Below the pieces are notes generated by a model. The model was not told where the DNA came from, searched no databases, and was given only the letters and a program-made list of their open reading frames with translations. The translations under genes and the position numbers were made by a program. From contig NZ_SRUU01000004.1 in NCBI RefSeq assembly GCF_004791585.1, positions 229,511 through 293,510 of the forward strand: a DNA stretch of 64,000 bases, in the 5' to 3' direction. How positions within the stretch are numbered: the first letter of the stretch is position 1; the number at the start of each line of letters is the position of its first letter. Source of the DNA: Mesorhizobium sp. M1C.F.Ca.ET.210.01.1.1 (GTDB taxonomy: Bacteria > Pseudomonadota > Alphaproteobacteria > Rhizobiales > Rhizobiaceae). Positions 36,610-45,324 of this stretch are shown one piece after another.

Positions 36610-38851
36610 CGGCGATTTCCGAGGTTCGTGCGCGTCGCGCGAGGCGGGCTCGCAGGCGACCGAAGAGGTTGGCCTGGCGCACCCAGATGTCGATCAGCAC
36701 TGCCGCGATGAGGATGACGCCAATGAAGACGTTGATCCAATGCTGCGGCATGCTGAAGCCCTGGACATTGAGCTGCAGGAGCGCCCGGACAAGGGTGATC
36801 ACGGCGGCACCAGCCAGGGAACCCAGCATGGTACCGTAGCCGCCGAAGATCGACCCGCCGCCGATGATCACGGAGGCGATGGCGTCGAGCTCGCGGAACT
36901 GGCCCGCAACGGGGTTGAAACTTCGGAAATAGGCGACATTGATGATTCCGGCCATCGTCGCGCAGAACGCCGCCAGCATGAGCGAGATGAAACGCGCCCG
37001 GTTGGTGTTGATGCCGGCATAGGCGGCGGCGCGGATGTTGCCGCCAGTCGCATAGACCTTCTGTCCAAACGGCGTGTGGGCGAGCACGATGCCGGCAATC
37101 AGGGCGACAAAGACCATCCACACCGTCTGCACGCTGACTACTTCGGCGAGGCTTCTGAGGATGCCGTCCGGAAGCACGATGTTGAAGTGAAGGAGGATGT
37201 CGTTCACCTTCCGGCCGAGCAGATTGTAGCCTTCCGGCCAGCCGGTAAGCTGCTGGCCGGCCACGAACCATGCCGCGAGGCCGCGGGCGATGTAGAACAT
37301 GCCAAGCGTGGCGATGAAGGCCGGGAGCTTCAAGCCGACGGCGACGACGGCGTTGACGAGACCGGCGAGCATTCCCGCAAGCAGGCCCATCGCGACAGCG
37401 GTGACGGGGTCGGCGCCCAGGACCTTCAGGAAATAGGCCGCCGCGCTGCCGGCGAGCGCCAGGACGGCTCCGACGGAGAGGTCGATATCGCCGGCCGCGA
37501 TGACGTAAGTCAGTCCGACCGTGATCAGCGCCAGCTCGGTATAGTTGAGCAGGATCGCGAAAGTGTTGGACAGGTTCCACCAGTAATCCGGCCTGAGGAA
37601 GAGACCGGTGAGCCATAGCACCACTGTTAAAATGACGGCGAGGGCATCGCGCCGGGCGAGGAACTTGCCGAACCCGGTCGCCGACAGCGCTATGTCGGTC
37701 GCCATTGCGCCCTTGGTCGCCACGCCTTCGAGCGCGACGCCGCCGATCTCGAAGGCCGGCGGCGGTGGCCTGCCGCGCAGCCATGCCCAGAAGCGAGCCG
37801 CAACCTGGCGGCGGATGAGGTAGGGCTCGATCAGCACGGCGATGACAAGCAGCAGCCCGAGGAAAACCGGTACCGCACCCACCGGCAGGGAGTAGACGGC
37901 GTTGACCGTCACTTCCTCCTCGCCAATCTTGATGGTGCGCGTGATCGGCAAACCCTCGCGCAGCACCTTGTCGAGCAGAACGACCAGCATGGCGCCGAGG
38001 CAGGACCCGGCGACGCGGCCGCGACCGCCGAGAATGGAAGCGCCGCCGATGATCACCGCGGCGATGACGGTCAGTTCGCCGCTGACGCCGTAAAGCGGGG
38101 TCACGCCCTTGTCCTGAGCGGCCGACAGGAGGCCGGCAACGGTGGCGCAGAGCGACGAGAGCAGATAGGCGCGGATGCGCACCCAGCTCGTCGGTATGCC
38201 GGCATAGACCGCTGCCTGCTCGTTGCCGCCCGTCGCAAAGGTCTCGTAGCCCCAGCGAGTGTTGGCGAGCACGTAGGCGCCGATCACCGCAATGACCGCG
38301 GAGATCGCTATCTGATTGTTGAAGCCAAAGACGTTCGTTTCGCCGAGATGGAAGAACAGCGGGGCCGCCTTCGCTTTACCCGGATAGTAGATCGCCTGAC
38401 CCTGCGTGAGGGCTAGGACGAAGCCGCGGCCGATTAAAAGCGTGGTTAGGGTGGCGATGAACGCCGGCACTTTTAGAATGGTAACGAGCACGCCGTTGAC
38501 GAGGCCGATCACCGTGCCAAGAAGGACGCAGACGACCACTGACGTGACGATGTCGAGATCGGCGAAGCTTGGCGCGAACAGCCTGGCAAAAACGACGGCC
38601 ACAAGGCCGTAGATGGAGCCGACTGAAAGGTCGAGGTCCTTGTTGACGATGACGAAGGTCATCCCGACGGCGATGATGGCGACCCGCGAGGTATCGCGAA
38701 GCAGCGCATGGAACGCCTCCGGCGAGCCGAAGAACGTCGGATTGACGGCGGCGCCGCCGAGATAGATCAGCGCCAGCAGGGCAAGCAATCCCATTTCCCA
38801 GCCACCGACGAGCTGGGGTGGAAGGCGACGAGCGAGAGCTTCAGCGGGCAT
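36602..38851 (-). CDS. Sugar ABC transporter permease, two RbsC-like units fused in one polypeptide
   Basis: A 749-residue inner-membrane protein made of two BPD_transp_2 (RbsC-type) permease domains: about residues 20-350 and 400-730. Each carries the family core, VGMTFVIVNKDLDLSVGS in the first and VGLTYVIAAGDIDLSVGA in the second, and each has the GGN(E/I) loop (FATGGNEQAAVYAGI and YATGGNIRAAAYAGI) and GGxSI(L/F)GG near its end. A proline-rich linker (RGRPPPPAF) lies between. RbsC proteins normally are about 320-340 residues and dimerise. The start at 38851 begins just before the first domain; an upstream GTG at 38908 is possible. No strong Shine-Dalgarno is seen. Confidence 0.9.
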   Translation of the reverse strand: MPAEALARRLPPQLVGGWEMGLLALLALIYLGGAAVNPTFFGSPEAFHALLRDTSRVAIIAVGMTFVIVNKDLDLSVGSIYGLVAVVFARLFAPSFADLDIVTSVVVCVLLGTVIGLVNGVLVTILKVPAFIATLTTLLIGRGFVLALTQGQAIYYPGKAKAAPLFFHLGETNVFGFNNQIAISAVIAVIGAYVLANTRWGYETFATGGNEQAAVYAGIPTSWVRIRAYLLSSLCATVAGLLSAAQDKGVTPLYGVSGELTVIAAVIIGGASILGGRGRVAGSCLGAMLVVLLDKVLREGLPITRTIKIGEEEVTVNAVYSLPVGAVPVFLGLLLVIAVLIEPYLIRRQVAARFWAWLRGRPPPPAFEIGGVALEGVATKGAMATDIALSATGFGKFLARRDALAVILTVVLWLTGLFLRPDYWWNLSNTFAILLNYTELALITVGLTYVIAAGDIDLSVGAVLALAGSAAAYFLKVLGADPVTAVAMGLLAGMLAGLVNAVVAVGLKLPAFIATLGMFYIARGLAAWFVAGQQLTGWPEGYNLLGRKVNDILLHFNIVLPDGILRSLAEVVSVQTVWMVFVALIAGIVLAHTPFGQKVYATGGNIRAAAYAGINTNRARFISLMLAAFCATMAGIINVAYFRSFNPVAGQFRELDAIASVIIGGGSIFGGYGTMLGSLAGAAVITLVRALLQLNVQGFSMPQHWINVFIGVILIAAVLIDIWVRQANLFGRLRARLARRARTSEIADA

Positions 38852-38925
38852 TTTTTGATGAAGGGTTCCGTAGGCCAAACTGCGCGGGAGATATCGGTCC
38901 TCCCACACCAGGTTCAGGATCGCTT

Positions 38926-39028
38926 CCTAAAGCGCGTCGCGCCTGAAGGGATCACGCGACGCGCTTTAGGTTCTGTTTCATGCATGTCGTTATCCCAAAA
39001 CCGCTGCGCACTGTTGGGCGACATGCAT
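38926..39028 (-). repeat. Stop-codon-abutting composite repeat, copy 3 (minus strand)
   Basis: Read on the minus strand, the ATGCATGTCGCCCAACAGTG module (39028 down to 38979) begins 4 bp after the stop of the binding-protein gene. It is followed by the second module, a perfect 16-bp inverted repeat: CCTAAAGCGCGTCGCG at 38926-38941 and its complement at 38955-38970. Module order and orientation relative to the gene equal copy 2. It lies inside the operon, between the binding protein and the fused permease. Confidence 0.88.
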
Positions 39029-39032
39029 TGGT

Positions 39033-40115
39033 TCAGTTCTCGAAGCGCTTGCCGATCTTTGCAACAGTCTCCTGCGTCACGAGCTGAGCGCGCGTGTCGA
39101 GATTGGCGGCTGAGATGCCGCGGTCGATCTGGAGATAGAGCTGCATGACCGGATAGAAGCCCTGCAGGAAGGGCTGCTGTCCGAGCGCGCCAGTCAGGTC
39201 GCCGCTCTTCAACGCATCCTGCTGGGCCGGACCAAGGTCGAAGCCATAGGCACAGATTTTTCCGGTCTTTCCGGTCTGGGCAACGGCCTTAACCAACGCC
39301 GGCGTGAAAACGTTGTTGCCCGCGAAGGCGCCGACGACGTCACCCCGCGATTCGAAAAGGGTCACGATGCCGTTGACCGGGTCGTTCGGATTGGTGTCGA
39401 TACCGGTGTTCTCGGGACCTGCGTCGACCTTGAAGGCTTCGAGCTTGCCGGCGGCCTTCAGGCCTTTGACGACCGCGTTGAACGCCGAGGTGACGCGATT
39501 GTTTACCTCGATGTTGCCCATTGCGGTCGAGGACGGGAAGACGATCGAGCCCTTCTCGATGCCCTTGTCGGCCAGGCACTTGACGAGCGCCTCGCCGGCG
39601 ATTGCCGCTGCGGAGGCGTCCTGGCCGGTGTGGCTGATGCCGCTGCGGTCAAGGATCGTGCCGTCGAAGGAATTGGTCGTTGCGACCGGTATGCCCTTGG
39701 CCTCGGCGGCCTTGACGATGTCGTTGTAGGCGCCGACCTGGGGCGTTGTCATGATCAGCCCGTCGATAGTCGGATCCTGCACGATCTGATTCAGGATTTC
39801 GATCTCGCGGGCCGGGTCGTCGGTCGGAGATTCCGAGCCGAGCAGCAGTATCTTGGCGCCGATCAGATTACCGGCGGCCGTCGCGCCGACATAGACCGGA
39901 TCAAAGAAGCCGTTGCCGGCCGTATGTGTCACGATGGCGAAGGTGAGATGACCGTCGGCCGAATGGAAATCCTTGGTTGTGGGGGCTTCCTTTGCGGCTT
40001 CCTCGAAGCTGTAGCCGCCGACTGCTTTCTGGACGCCGCCGGACTGAGCGAAGGCGGAGGGCACGCCGAGCAGCAACGCTCCGGCGCATGCCGCGAGCGG
40101 GAAAGTACGTCTCAT
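39033..40115 (-). CDS. Sugar ABC transporter substrate-binding protein
   Basis: A 360-residue periplasmic protein of the ribose-binding (Peripla_BP_4) type. The signal peptide is MRRTFPLAACAGALLLGVPS ending at AFA. The mature part includes FAIVTHTAGNGFFDPVYVGA (ligand loop) and DGLIMTTPQVGAYNDIVKAAEAKGIPVATTNS. GGGAGG stands 6-7 nt before the ATG, so the start is firm. It is the first gene of the operon with the fused permease and single-domain ATPase. The sugar is not determinable; closeness to gluconokinase is only suggestive. Confidence 0.93.
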   Translation of the reverse strand: MRRTFPLAACAGALLLGVPSAFAQSGGVQKAVGGYSFEEAAKEAPTTKDFHSADGHLTFAIVTHTAGNGFFDPVYVGATAAGNLIGAKILLLGSESPTDDPAREIEILNQIVQDPTIDGLIMTTPQVGAYNDIVKAAEAKGIPVATTNSFDGTILDRSGISHTGQDASAAAIAGEALVKCLADKGIEKGSIVFPSSTAMGNIEVNNRVTSAFNAVVKGLKAAGKLEAFKVDAGPENTGIDTNPNDPVNGIVTLFESRGDVVGAFAGNNVFTPALVKAVAQTGKTGKICAYGFDLGPAQQDALKSGDLTGALGQQPFLQGFYPVMQLYLQIDRGISAANLDTRAQLVTQETVAKIGKRFEN

Positions 40116-40322
40116 GATTATCCTCCCTTGCATTCAACGGGCGGAAGCCGTTCGAGCGCATTTATTCAGGAGATATTCCGACTGCTTCCTCCCACTTCGC
40201 AATTTTCTGCCCAATGCGTTTGCAAGTAAATAGCCCGCTGCATCCACTGTTCGAGGGGGATGTCATGTGACGACGCCGGGTGAGTTCGTCAGCCGCATGG
40301 CAGGCTCGCCACTCCTCCACGA

Positions 40323-41318
40323 TCAGCGACTTGCCGGAGCGCGGCCATAGAGCAGAAGCATGACGACGATCACGACGCCGTAGATGATCTGCCGCCCCGC
40401 TTCCGGCATCTGCATGACCGACAGGATCGATTGCAGCAGCGTGATCAGGATCACGCCGGCGACGGTTCCGAGATAGGAGCCGCGTCCCCCGAGGATCGAA
40501 GTGCCGCCAAGCACCACCGCAGCGATCGACGGTAGCAGATAGGCGTCGCCCATCGACTGCGCGGCCTTCGATGCATAGCCGGCGAGCAGGACACCGCCAA
40601 AGGCCGAGAGTCCGCCCGACACGGCAAAGGCAATCATAACCACACGCCGCGTGTCGATGCCCGAAAGATAGGCGGCGCGCTCGCGGTTGCCGATGCCATA
40701 GACGGCGCGGCCGAAGCTGGTGCGTGTCAGCACGAAAACCATTGCGGCCCCTATCAGCGCCCAGATGATCACGGCATTCGGCACACCGGGGATGGTGAAG
40801 CCGGTCGCGAGGTAGCGCATCGCCGCCGTCGCCGCGTCCTGCGGCGAGAACCCGCCCGTATAGACCACCATCAGCCCTTGCGCGACGGCATTGGTGGCAA
40901 GCGTGATGATCATCGAAGGGATGCGCAGGTAAGCGACGCCGATGCCGTTTACGATGCCGATCGCGACGCCGCACAGGATGCCGAACGGGATGGCGAGCGC
41001 GACGCCGACCGGACCGTAGGCCGCGGCTGCGCAGGCCATCATGGCACCCGTCGCCACAGACCACGGCACGGACAGGTCGATCTGCCCGAGCAGGATCACC
41101 AGCATCATGCCCGTCGCGATCACGCCGAGGAAGGAGGCGACCTTCAGCTGCTGCAGGAGATATTCCGGCGACAGGAAGCTGCGCGAATAGAGGCTGCCCA
41201 CCAAAAGCAGGACCACGATGCAGGCAAAGGCGGTGACCACCGCCGGGTCGGCGCGGCGGATGAATTTCGGCATGCGGCCGGCGATGCCGCCAAGCGTCGT
41301 TTCGCTCACAGGAACCAC
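40323..41318 (-). CDS. Sugar ABC transporter permease (RbsC-like), second of the pair
   Basis: A 331-residue inner-membrane permease with a GTG start at 41318 that overlaps the preceding permease by 13 bp. Core motif TGMMLVILLGQIDLSVPWSVA and loop YGIGNRERAAYLSGID are typical of the BPD_transp_2 family, as is GGTSILGGRGSYLGT near residue 270. It ends the operon binding protein - double ATPase - permease - permease. The next operon begins 207 bp further on. Confidence 0.92.
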   Translation of the reverse strand: MVPVSETTLGGIAGRMPKFIRRADPAVVTAFACIVVLLLVGSLYSRSFLSPEYLLQQLKVASFLGVIATGMMLVILLGQIDLSVPWSVATGAMMACAAAAYGPVGVALAIPFGILCGVAIGIVNGIGVAYLRIPSMIITLATNAVAQGLMVVYTGGFSPQDAATAAMRYLATGFTIPGVPNAVIIWALIGAAMVFVLTRTSFGRAVYGIGNRERAAYLSGIDTRRVVMIAFAVSGGLSAFGGVLLAGYASKAAQSMGDAYLLPSIAAVVLGGTSILGGRGSYLGTVAGVILITLLQSILSVMQMPEAGRQIIYGVVIVVMLLLYGRAPASR

Positions 41319-42286
41319 TCCAGCCGGTTGCGCACCCTGAACAGCGCGAAGGCGCCGAGGCTGACCGCGATCAACAGGATAACGCCCTGGAACAAAGGCT
41401 GCCAGAGCGGATCGAAATCGAAGACGAACAGCAGGTCGCCGATGGTGCGGAAGGCAAGCGCGCCGAAGATGGCGCCGATGGCGCTGCCCTTGCCGCCGAA
41501 CAGCGAAACACCGCCGAGCACGACTGCGGCGATCGAGAACAATGTGTAGGCGTTGCCGCTCGCATAGGCCGCTTCGCCGGTATAGGTGAAGAAGGTGAGG
41601 AACAGGCCACCGATCGCGGCAAGCAGCCCGGCGAGCGTGTAGGCGAGGAACTTGCCCCTGCGGATCGGCACGCCCGACATATAGGCCGCGGTCTCCGAGG
41701 AGCCCGCGGCGTAAGCAGCGCGGCCGAGTTCGGAGCGGCTGAACGGCACCCAGACAATGAGTACGACGACAAACAGCGCCATCAGGCTCGCCGGCACAAA
41801 GCCGAAGAAGCGCCCGGTCAGGAAATCGGCAAGGTCTTCATTGACCGAACCGCCGGGAACCGGCCGCAGCAGCAGCGCAAGGCCGAAATAGACAGCACCT
41901 GTGGCAATTGTCGCAACGATCGGCTGCAAACGGCCATAGATGACGATCGCGCCGTTGACCGCCCCGCAGATGACCCCGGTGCCCAGCACGGCCACCACGC
42001 CGAATGCGGTTTCGAGCCCGGTGCCGATCACCAGCCAGGAAGCCATGCAGTTGGTCAGCGTGAAGATCATGCCGACCGACAGATCAATGCCGGCGGTGAT
42101 CACCACCAGCGTTTGCGCCATGGCGACAAAGGCGAGCAGAACACCCTTGTTCGCTGCCGTCTGCACGACATTGGCGGTGAAGCCGGCCGGATGGTTCGCG
42201 CTGTAGATGGCGAACATGACGATGAAGATGCCGAACGCGAGCAATGTTCCGCGCTGCTCGGCCAGCCAGTAGCGCCATTCCTTCAC
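41306..42286 (-). CDS. Sugar ABC transporter permease (RbsC-like), first of the pair
   Basis: A 326-residue inner-membrane permease with MAQTLVVITAGIDLSVGMIF, AAGSSETAAYMSGVPI and GGVSLFGGKGSAIGA. Its ATG overlaps the ATPase stop by 4 bp (ATGA), so translation is coupled. Together with the following, clearly different permease it probably forms a heterodimeric channel; many sugar systems of this class use one permease as a homodimer. Confidence 0.92.
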   Translation of the reverse strand: MKEWRYWLAEQRGTLLAFGIFIVMFAIYSANHPAGFTANVVQTAANKGVLLAFVAMAQTLVVITAGIDLSVGMIFTLTNCMASWLVIGTGLETAFGVVAVLGTGVICGAVNGAIVIYGRLQPIVATIATGAVYFGLALLLRPVPGGSVNEDLADFLTGRFFGFVPASLMALFVVVLIVWVPFSRSELGRAAYAAGSSETAAYMSGVPIRRGKFLAYTLAGLLAAIGGLFLTFFTYTGEAAYASGNAYTLFSIAAVVLGGVSLFGGKGSAIGAIFGALAFRTIGDLLFVFDFDPLWQPLFQGVILLIAVSLGAFALFRVRNRLEWFL

Positions 42287-43827
42287 GCGCTCTCTCCCTG
42301 TCCCGCGCGGGCGTCGTCGCCGTGGATGTTCAGCGCGCTGGCAATCAGCGCGCGCTCGGTGATCTCGGCGCCGATCAGTTCGCGTTTGACCGCGCCGTCA
42401 TAGAGCACCAGCACGCGGTCGCAACAGCCGATCAGTTCGTCGTAGTCGGTCGAATAGAACAGGATAGCGGCGCCCGCGTCGGCCAGCTTGCGCATCAGCT
42501 GGTAGAGCTCCTGCTTGGTGCCGACATCGATGCCGCGGGTCGGATCGTTGAGCAGGATGATGCGCGGCTGACGCATCAGCCATTTGGCGATCACCACCTT
42601 CTGCTGGTTGCCGCCAGACAGCGCGCCCACCGGAATATCGAGGCCCGCCGTCTTGATGGCCAGCAGCCCGACCATGTCGTCGATCAGCCGCTGCTCGGCG
42701 CCACGATCGATGACGCCCGCCTTCGACAGCCTGTCGAGCGCCGCGAAGGACAGGTTCTCGCGCACCGTCATCGGCAGCATCAGCCCTTCCGTCTTGCGGT
42801 CTTCCGGAATCAGCGCCATGCCGACGCGGTCGTCGCTAGCAGTGGAAGGGCTGGCGATCGAAACCGGCTTGCCGTCGACCAGGATCTGCCCGGAAAGGCC
42901 GCGCAGCACGCCAAAGAAGGCGAGCAGCAGTTCGCGCTGGCCCTGGCCGTCAAGGCCGCCCAGTCCAACCACCTCGCCCGCCGCCACCGACAGCGAGATT
43001 TTGTCCAGCCTGTCGCTCCAGGAGAGATCGCGGGCCTCCAGCACCGGCGTACCGGCCTGGGGCCTGGCCGGCTTCGGCGGAAAGATGTGGCTGTATTCGC
43101 GGCCGATCATCAGTTCGACGACTTCATTGTCGGTTTTCGAGCCCGCTGCGTAGCTGGCGACATTGCGGCCGTTGCGGAACACCGTGCACTGGTCGGCAAG
43201 CTCGGCGATCTCGTTCATGCGGTGCGAGATGTAGAGCAGCGCCAGCCCCTGCTCGCGCAGGCGCTTGAGCACGCCGAATATCTTGGCGACATCCGCGGCC
43301 GTCAGCGCCGAGGTCGCCTCGTCGAGGATCAGGATGCGAGGCTTCCTGGCCAGCGCCTTGGCGATCTCGACCATCTGCCGGCGCGACAGCGGCAGATCCT
43401 TGACCAGCGCCAGCGGATGGATGTCGGAGGCGCCGGCGCGCGCCAGCGCCTCCTCCGCGATACGGCGCTGCGCCTTGCGGTCGATCATGCCGAAGCGCTT
43501 CGGAGGATCGGAAATGACGATGTTGTCGGCAACGCTGAGTTCCGGGATGAGCGACAGCTCCTGGAAGATGCAGACGATGCCGGCGTGGTTCGCGGCCGCC
43601 GGCGATGCGAAGGTCACGTCGCGGCCCTCAAGCGTCATGTTGCCTTCGTCAGGCGCCACGACGCCCGCCATCACCTTGATCAGTGTCGATTTGCCGGCGC
43701 CGTTTTCGCCGAGGATGGCATGGATGCTGCCGGCCGTCACCGTGAGATCGGCCTTTTCCAGGGCGCGAACGCCGCCATAGCGTTTGGATATGCCTTCCAT
43801 GCGGAAGAGCGGAGCCGCGCCGTCCAT
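42283..43827 (-). CDS. Sugar ABC transporter ATP-binding protein (double-domain, RbsA/MglA-like)
   Basis: A 514-residue ATPase with two ABC domains. The first (about 8-240) has Walker A GENGAGKST, Walker B ILILDEATSALTA and LSRRQMVEIAKALA as a degenerate signature. The second (about 260-500) has a degenerate P-loop (GGLDGQGQRELL) and signature LSGGNQQK, as usual for this family. It energises the two permeases downstream. A strong hairpin (43864-43896) separates it from the binding-protein gene. Confidence 0.94.
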   Translation of the reverse strand: MDGAAPLFRMEGISKRYGGVRALEKADLTVTAGSIHAILGENGAGKSTLIKVMAGVVAPDEGNMTLEGRDVTFASPAAANHAGIVCIFQELSLIPELSVADNIVISDPPKRFGMIDRKAQRRIAEEALARAGASDIHPLALVKDLPLSRRQMVEIAKALARKPRILILDEATSALTAADVAKIFGVLKRLREQGLALLYISHRMNEIAELADQCTVFRNGRNVASYAAGSKTDNEVVELMIGREYSHIFPPKPARPQAGTPVLEARDLSWSDRLDKISLSVAAGEVVGLGGLDGQGQRELLLAFFGVLRGLSGQILVDGKPVSIASPSTASDDRVGMALIPEDRKTEGLMLPMTVRENLSFAALDRLSKAGVIDRGAEQRLIDDMVGLLAIKTAGLDIPVGALSGGNQQKVVIAKWLMRQPRIILLNDPTRGIDVGTKQELYQLMRKLADAGAAILFYSTDYDELIGCCDRVLVLYDGAVKRELIGAEITERALIASALNIHGDDARAGQGESA

Positions 43828-43863
43828 CAGCCCTCCCCAGGCCAGTTCGCGATTGGCATCAAG

Positions 43864-43896
43864 CGGCCGGCGCCGCGGCTTCCGCGGCGCCGGCCG
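43864..43896 (-). promoter_or_regulatory. Strong intercistronic hairpin after the binding-protein gene
   Basis: A 15-bp perfect stem (43864-43878 with 43882-43896; core CCGGCGCCGCGG) with loop CTT lies 6 bp after the stop of the binding-protein gene and before the ATPase gene. There is no T-run. It probably protects the upstream message and lowers expression of the membrane genes. Confidence 0.75.
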
Positions 43897-43902
43897 GTCA
43901 GG

Positions 43903-45027
43903 CTACTTGTTTTCCTTGGTCTGGCCCATGATCTCCTGCGCGGTGAAATTGATGCCGCAGGTTGGGAAGGAATTGCCGACGAAGAAATTGTCGGACTGGT
44001 CGGGGAAGAAGTCCTGGCCCGCCTTGAAGTTCGGATCCTCGACGATTGCAAGCGGCAGCTTGACCGACTGCGGCACGACATTGCCTTCGAGGGCTGCGAT
44101 CGCCGTCTTGATGGCGACCGCAACCTGCGCCGGGCCGGTGCCGGCCGAAGAGCATTTCAGCCCATCGCCAGCGTGCGCCGCGCAGAATTTGCGGAAGCCG
44201 TTTTCCGTCTCGCCGCCGAACGGCACGAACGGATGCTTGGCATCGATCATCGCCTGCACGATGCCGGTGTCGCCGCCCTGCCCGGTAATGCCATCGAACG
44301 GCCCGCTGGTGGCGATTGCGTCGGCGGTGGCCTTTTGCGCCACGCCGTCGTCCCACTTGCCGACGACCTCGGTGACATCCCACTTCTTGCCGGACCCGTC
44401 GAGCACCTCGTGGATGCCGTTGTGGCGGTCGGTATCGACGGAGGTACCGGCGACGCCGCGCACCTCGAGCACCTTGCCGCCATTCGGCACATGCGAGACC
44501 AGCCACTTGCCCCACAATTCGCCGAGGCCCTTCTGGTCGACATTGACGTTGATGGCGTCCTTGGTGTCGAGGATGTTGTCGAAGGCGACCAGAACGACGC
44601 CGGCTTCCTTGGCGCGCTTGATGACCGGCCCGAACGCGGTCGGGTTCTGAGCGTTGACGACGATCGCGTCAAAGCCGGAATCGATGAAGTTGTTGATCGC
44701 CGAGATCTGCGCCGGCACGTCTTCGCCGGTCGATACGACCTTGAATTCCTTAAGCTTCTTGGCGACGTCCGGCTGCGCGGCATAGGCCTTGGCGGTCTGG
44801 ATCATCTGGATGCGCCAAGTATTGGCGATATAGCCGTTGGCGAGCGCGATGCGATATGGCCCGTCCTTCTTCGGAAATTTGAAGAACTGTGTGTCGGCCG
44901 CCCATGGCGCGAAGCAGTCAGGTTCGGCCGACGGGCCCTTGACGATCTCCGGATCGGCAATCGCCGACGAACTCAACATGACAAATGCAGTGGCGGCAAT
45001 GACGCCGCCAACGAGTGACTTGATCAT
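43903..45027 (-). CDS. Sugar ABC transporter substrate-binding protein
   Basis: A 374-residue periplasmic sugar-binding protein. The signal peptide MIKSLVGGVIAATAFVMLSS ends near AIA; GGAGG is positioned well before the ATG at 45027. The mature protein has PYRIALANGYIANTWRIQMIQT and DAIVVNAQNPTAFGPVIKRAKEAGVVLVAFDN, of the Peripla_BP_4 type, and several cysteines (for example near the C-terminus, FPTCGINF). It is the first gene of a four-gene operon; a perfect operator-like palindrome lies 238 bp upstream, next to the LacI-family gene. Confidence 0.93.
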   Translation of the reverse strand: MIKSLVGGVIAATAFVMLSSSAIADPEIVKGPSAEPDCFAPWAADTQFFKFPKKDGPYRIALANGYIANTWRIQMIQTAKAYAAQPDVAKKLKEFKVVSTGEDVPAQISAINNFIDSGFDAIVVNAQNPTAFGPVIKRAKEAGVVLVAFDNILDTKDAINVNVDQKGLGELWGKWLVSHVPNGGKVLEVRGVAGTSVDTDRHNGIHEVLDGSGKKWDVTEVVGKWDDGVAQKATADAIATSGPFDGITGQGGDTGIVQAMIDAKHPFVPFGGETENGFRKFCAAHAGDGLKCSSAGTGPAQVAVAIKTAIAALEGNVVPQSVKLPLAIVEDPNFKAGQDFFPDQSDNFFVGNSFPTCGINFTAQEIMGQTKENK

Positions 45028-45180
45028 CGGTATTCCTCCCAATTGCAGTTCTGCTTGTTGATGAAGTCCAGGCATTGTCGGCTGGCACCCTCCGCCATCC
45101 CGATGCGCCTTCCGAGGTGACTTGCTCCGTCCCTCTTACGCTCCCCCTCTTGCCCCTCCAGGCGGGTCACAAAACTATCA

Positions 45181-45229
45181 TATTATACATAATAAACAAG
45201 CGTGAGGTGTTGCTTATGTATAATAAACA
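45181..45229 (-). promoter_or_regulatory. AT-rich promoter region with paired TATAATAAACA-type repeats
   Basis: Two near-identical blocks, TACATAATAAACA (45186-45198) and TGTATAATAAACA (45217-45229), lie in an AT-rich island 150-200 bp upstream of the binding-protein start. TATTATACATAA (45181-45192) and TTATGTATAATA (45214-45225) also form a perfect 12-bp inverted repeat. It contains TATAAT-like hexamers on the minus strand and probably includes the operon promoter, just downstream of the operator at 45265-45282. Confidence 0.5.
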
Positions 45230-45264
45230 GCCTTGTCATTACGCCTGGATAACTCAGCAAAAGA

Positions 45265-45282
45265 TGTGGTAGCGCTACCACA
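45265..45282. promoter_or_regulatory. Operator for a LacI-family regulator
   Basis: TGTGGTAGCGCTACCACA is a perfect 18-bp palindrome with a central CG, the hallmark of LacI-family operators. It stands between the LacI-family gene (ending at 45325) and the sugar ABC operon starting at 45027, so the neighbouring regulator is the likely ligand-responsive repressor. Confidence 0.8.
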
Positions 45283-45324
45283 AATGGCTGTAAACCGGCA
45301 TTCGCACAGTCGCCTCTGCGTGTT

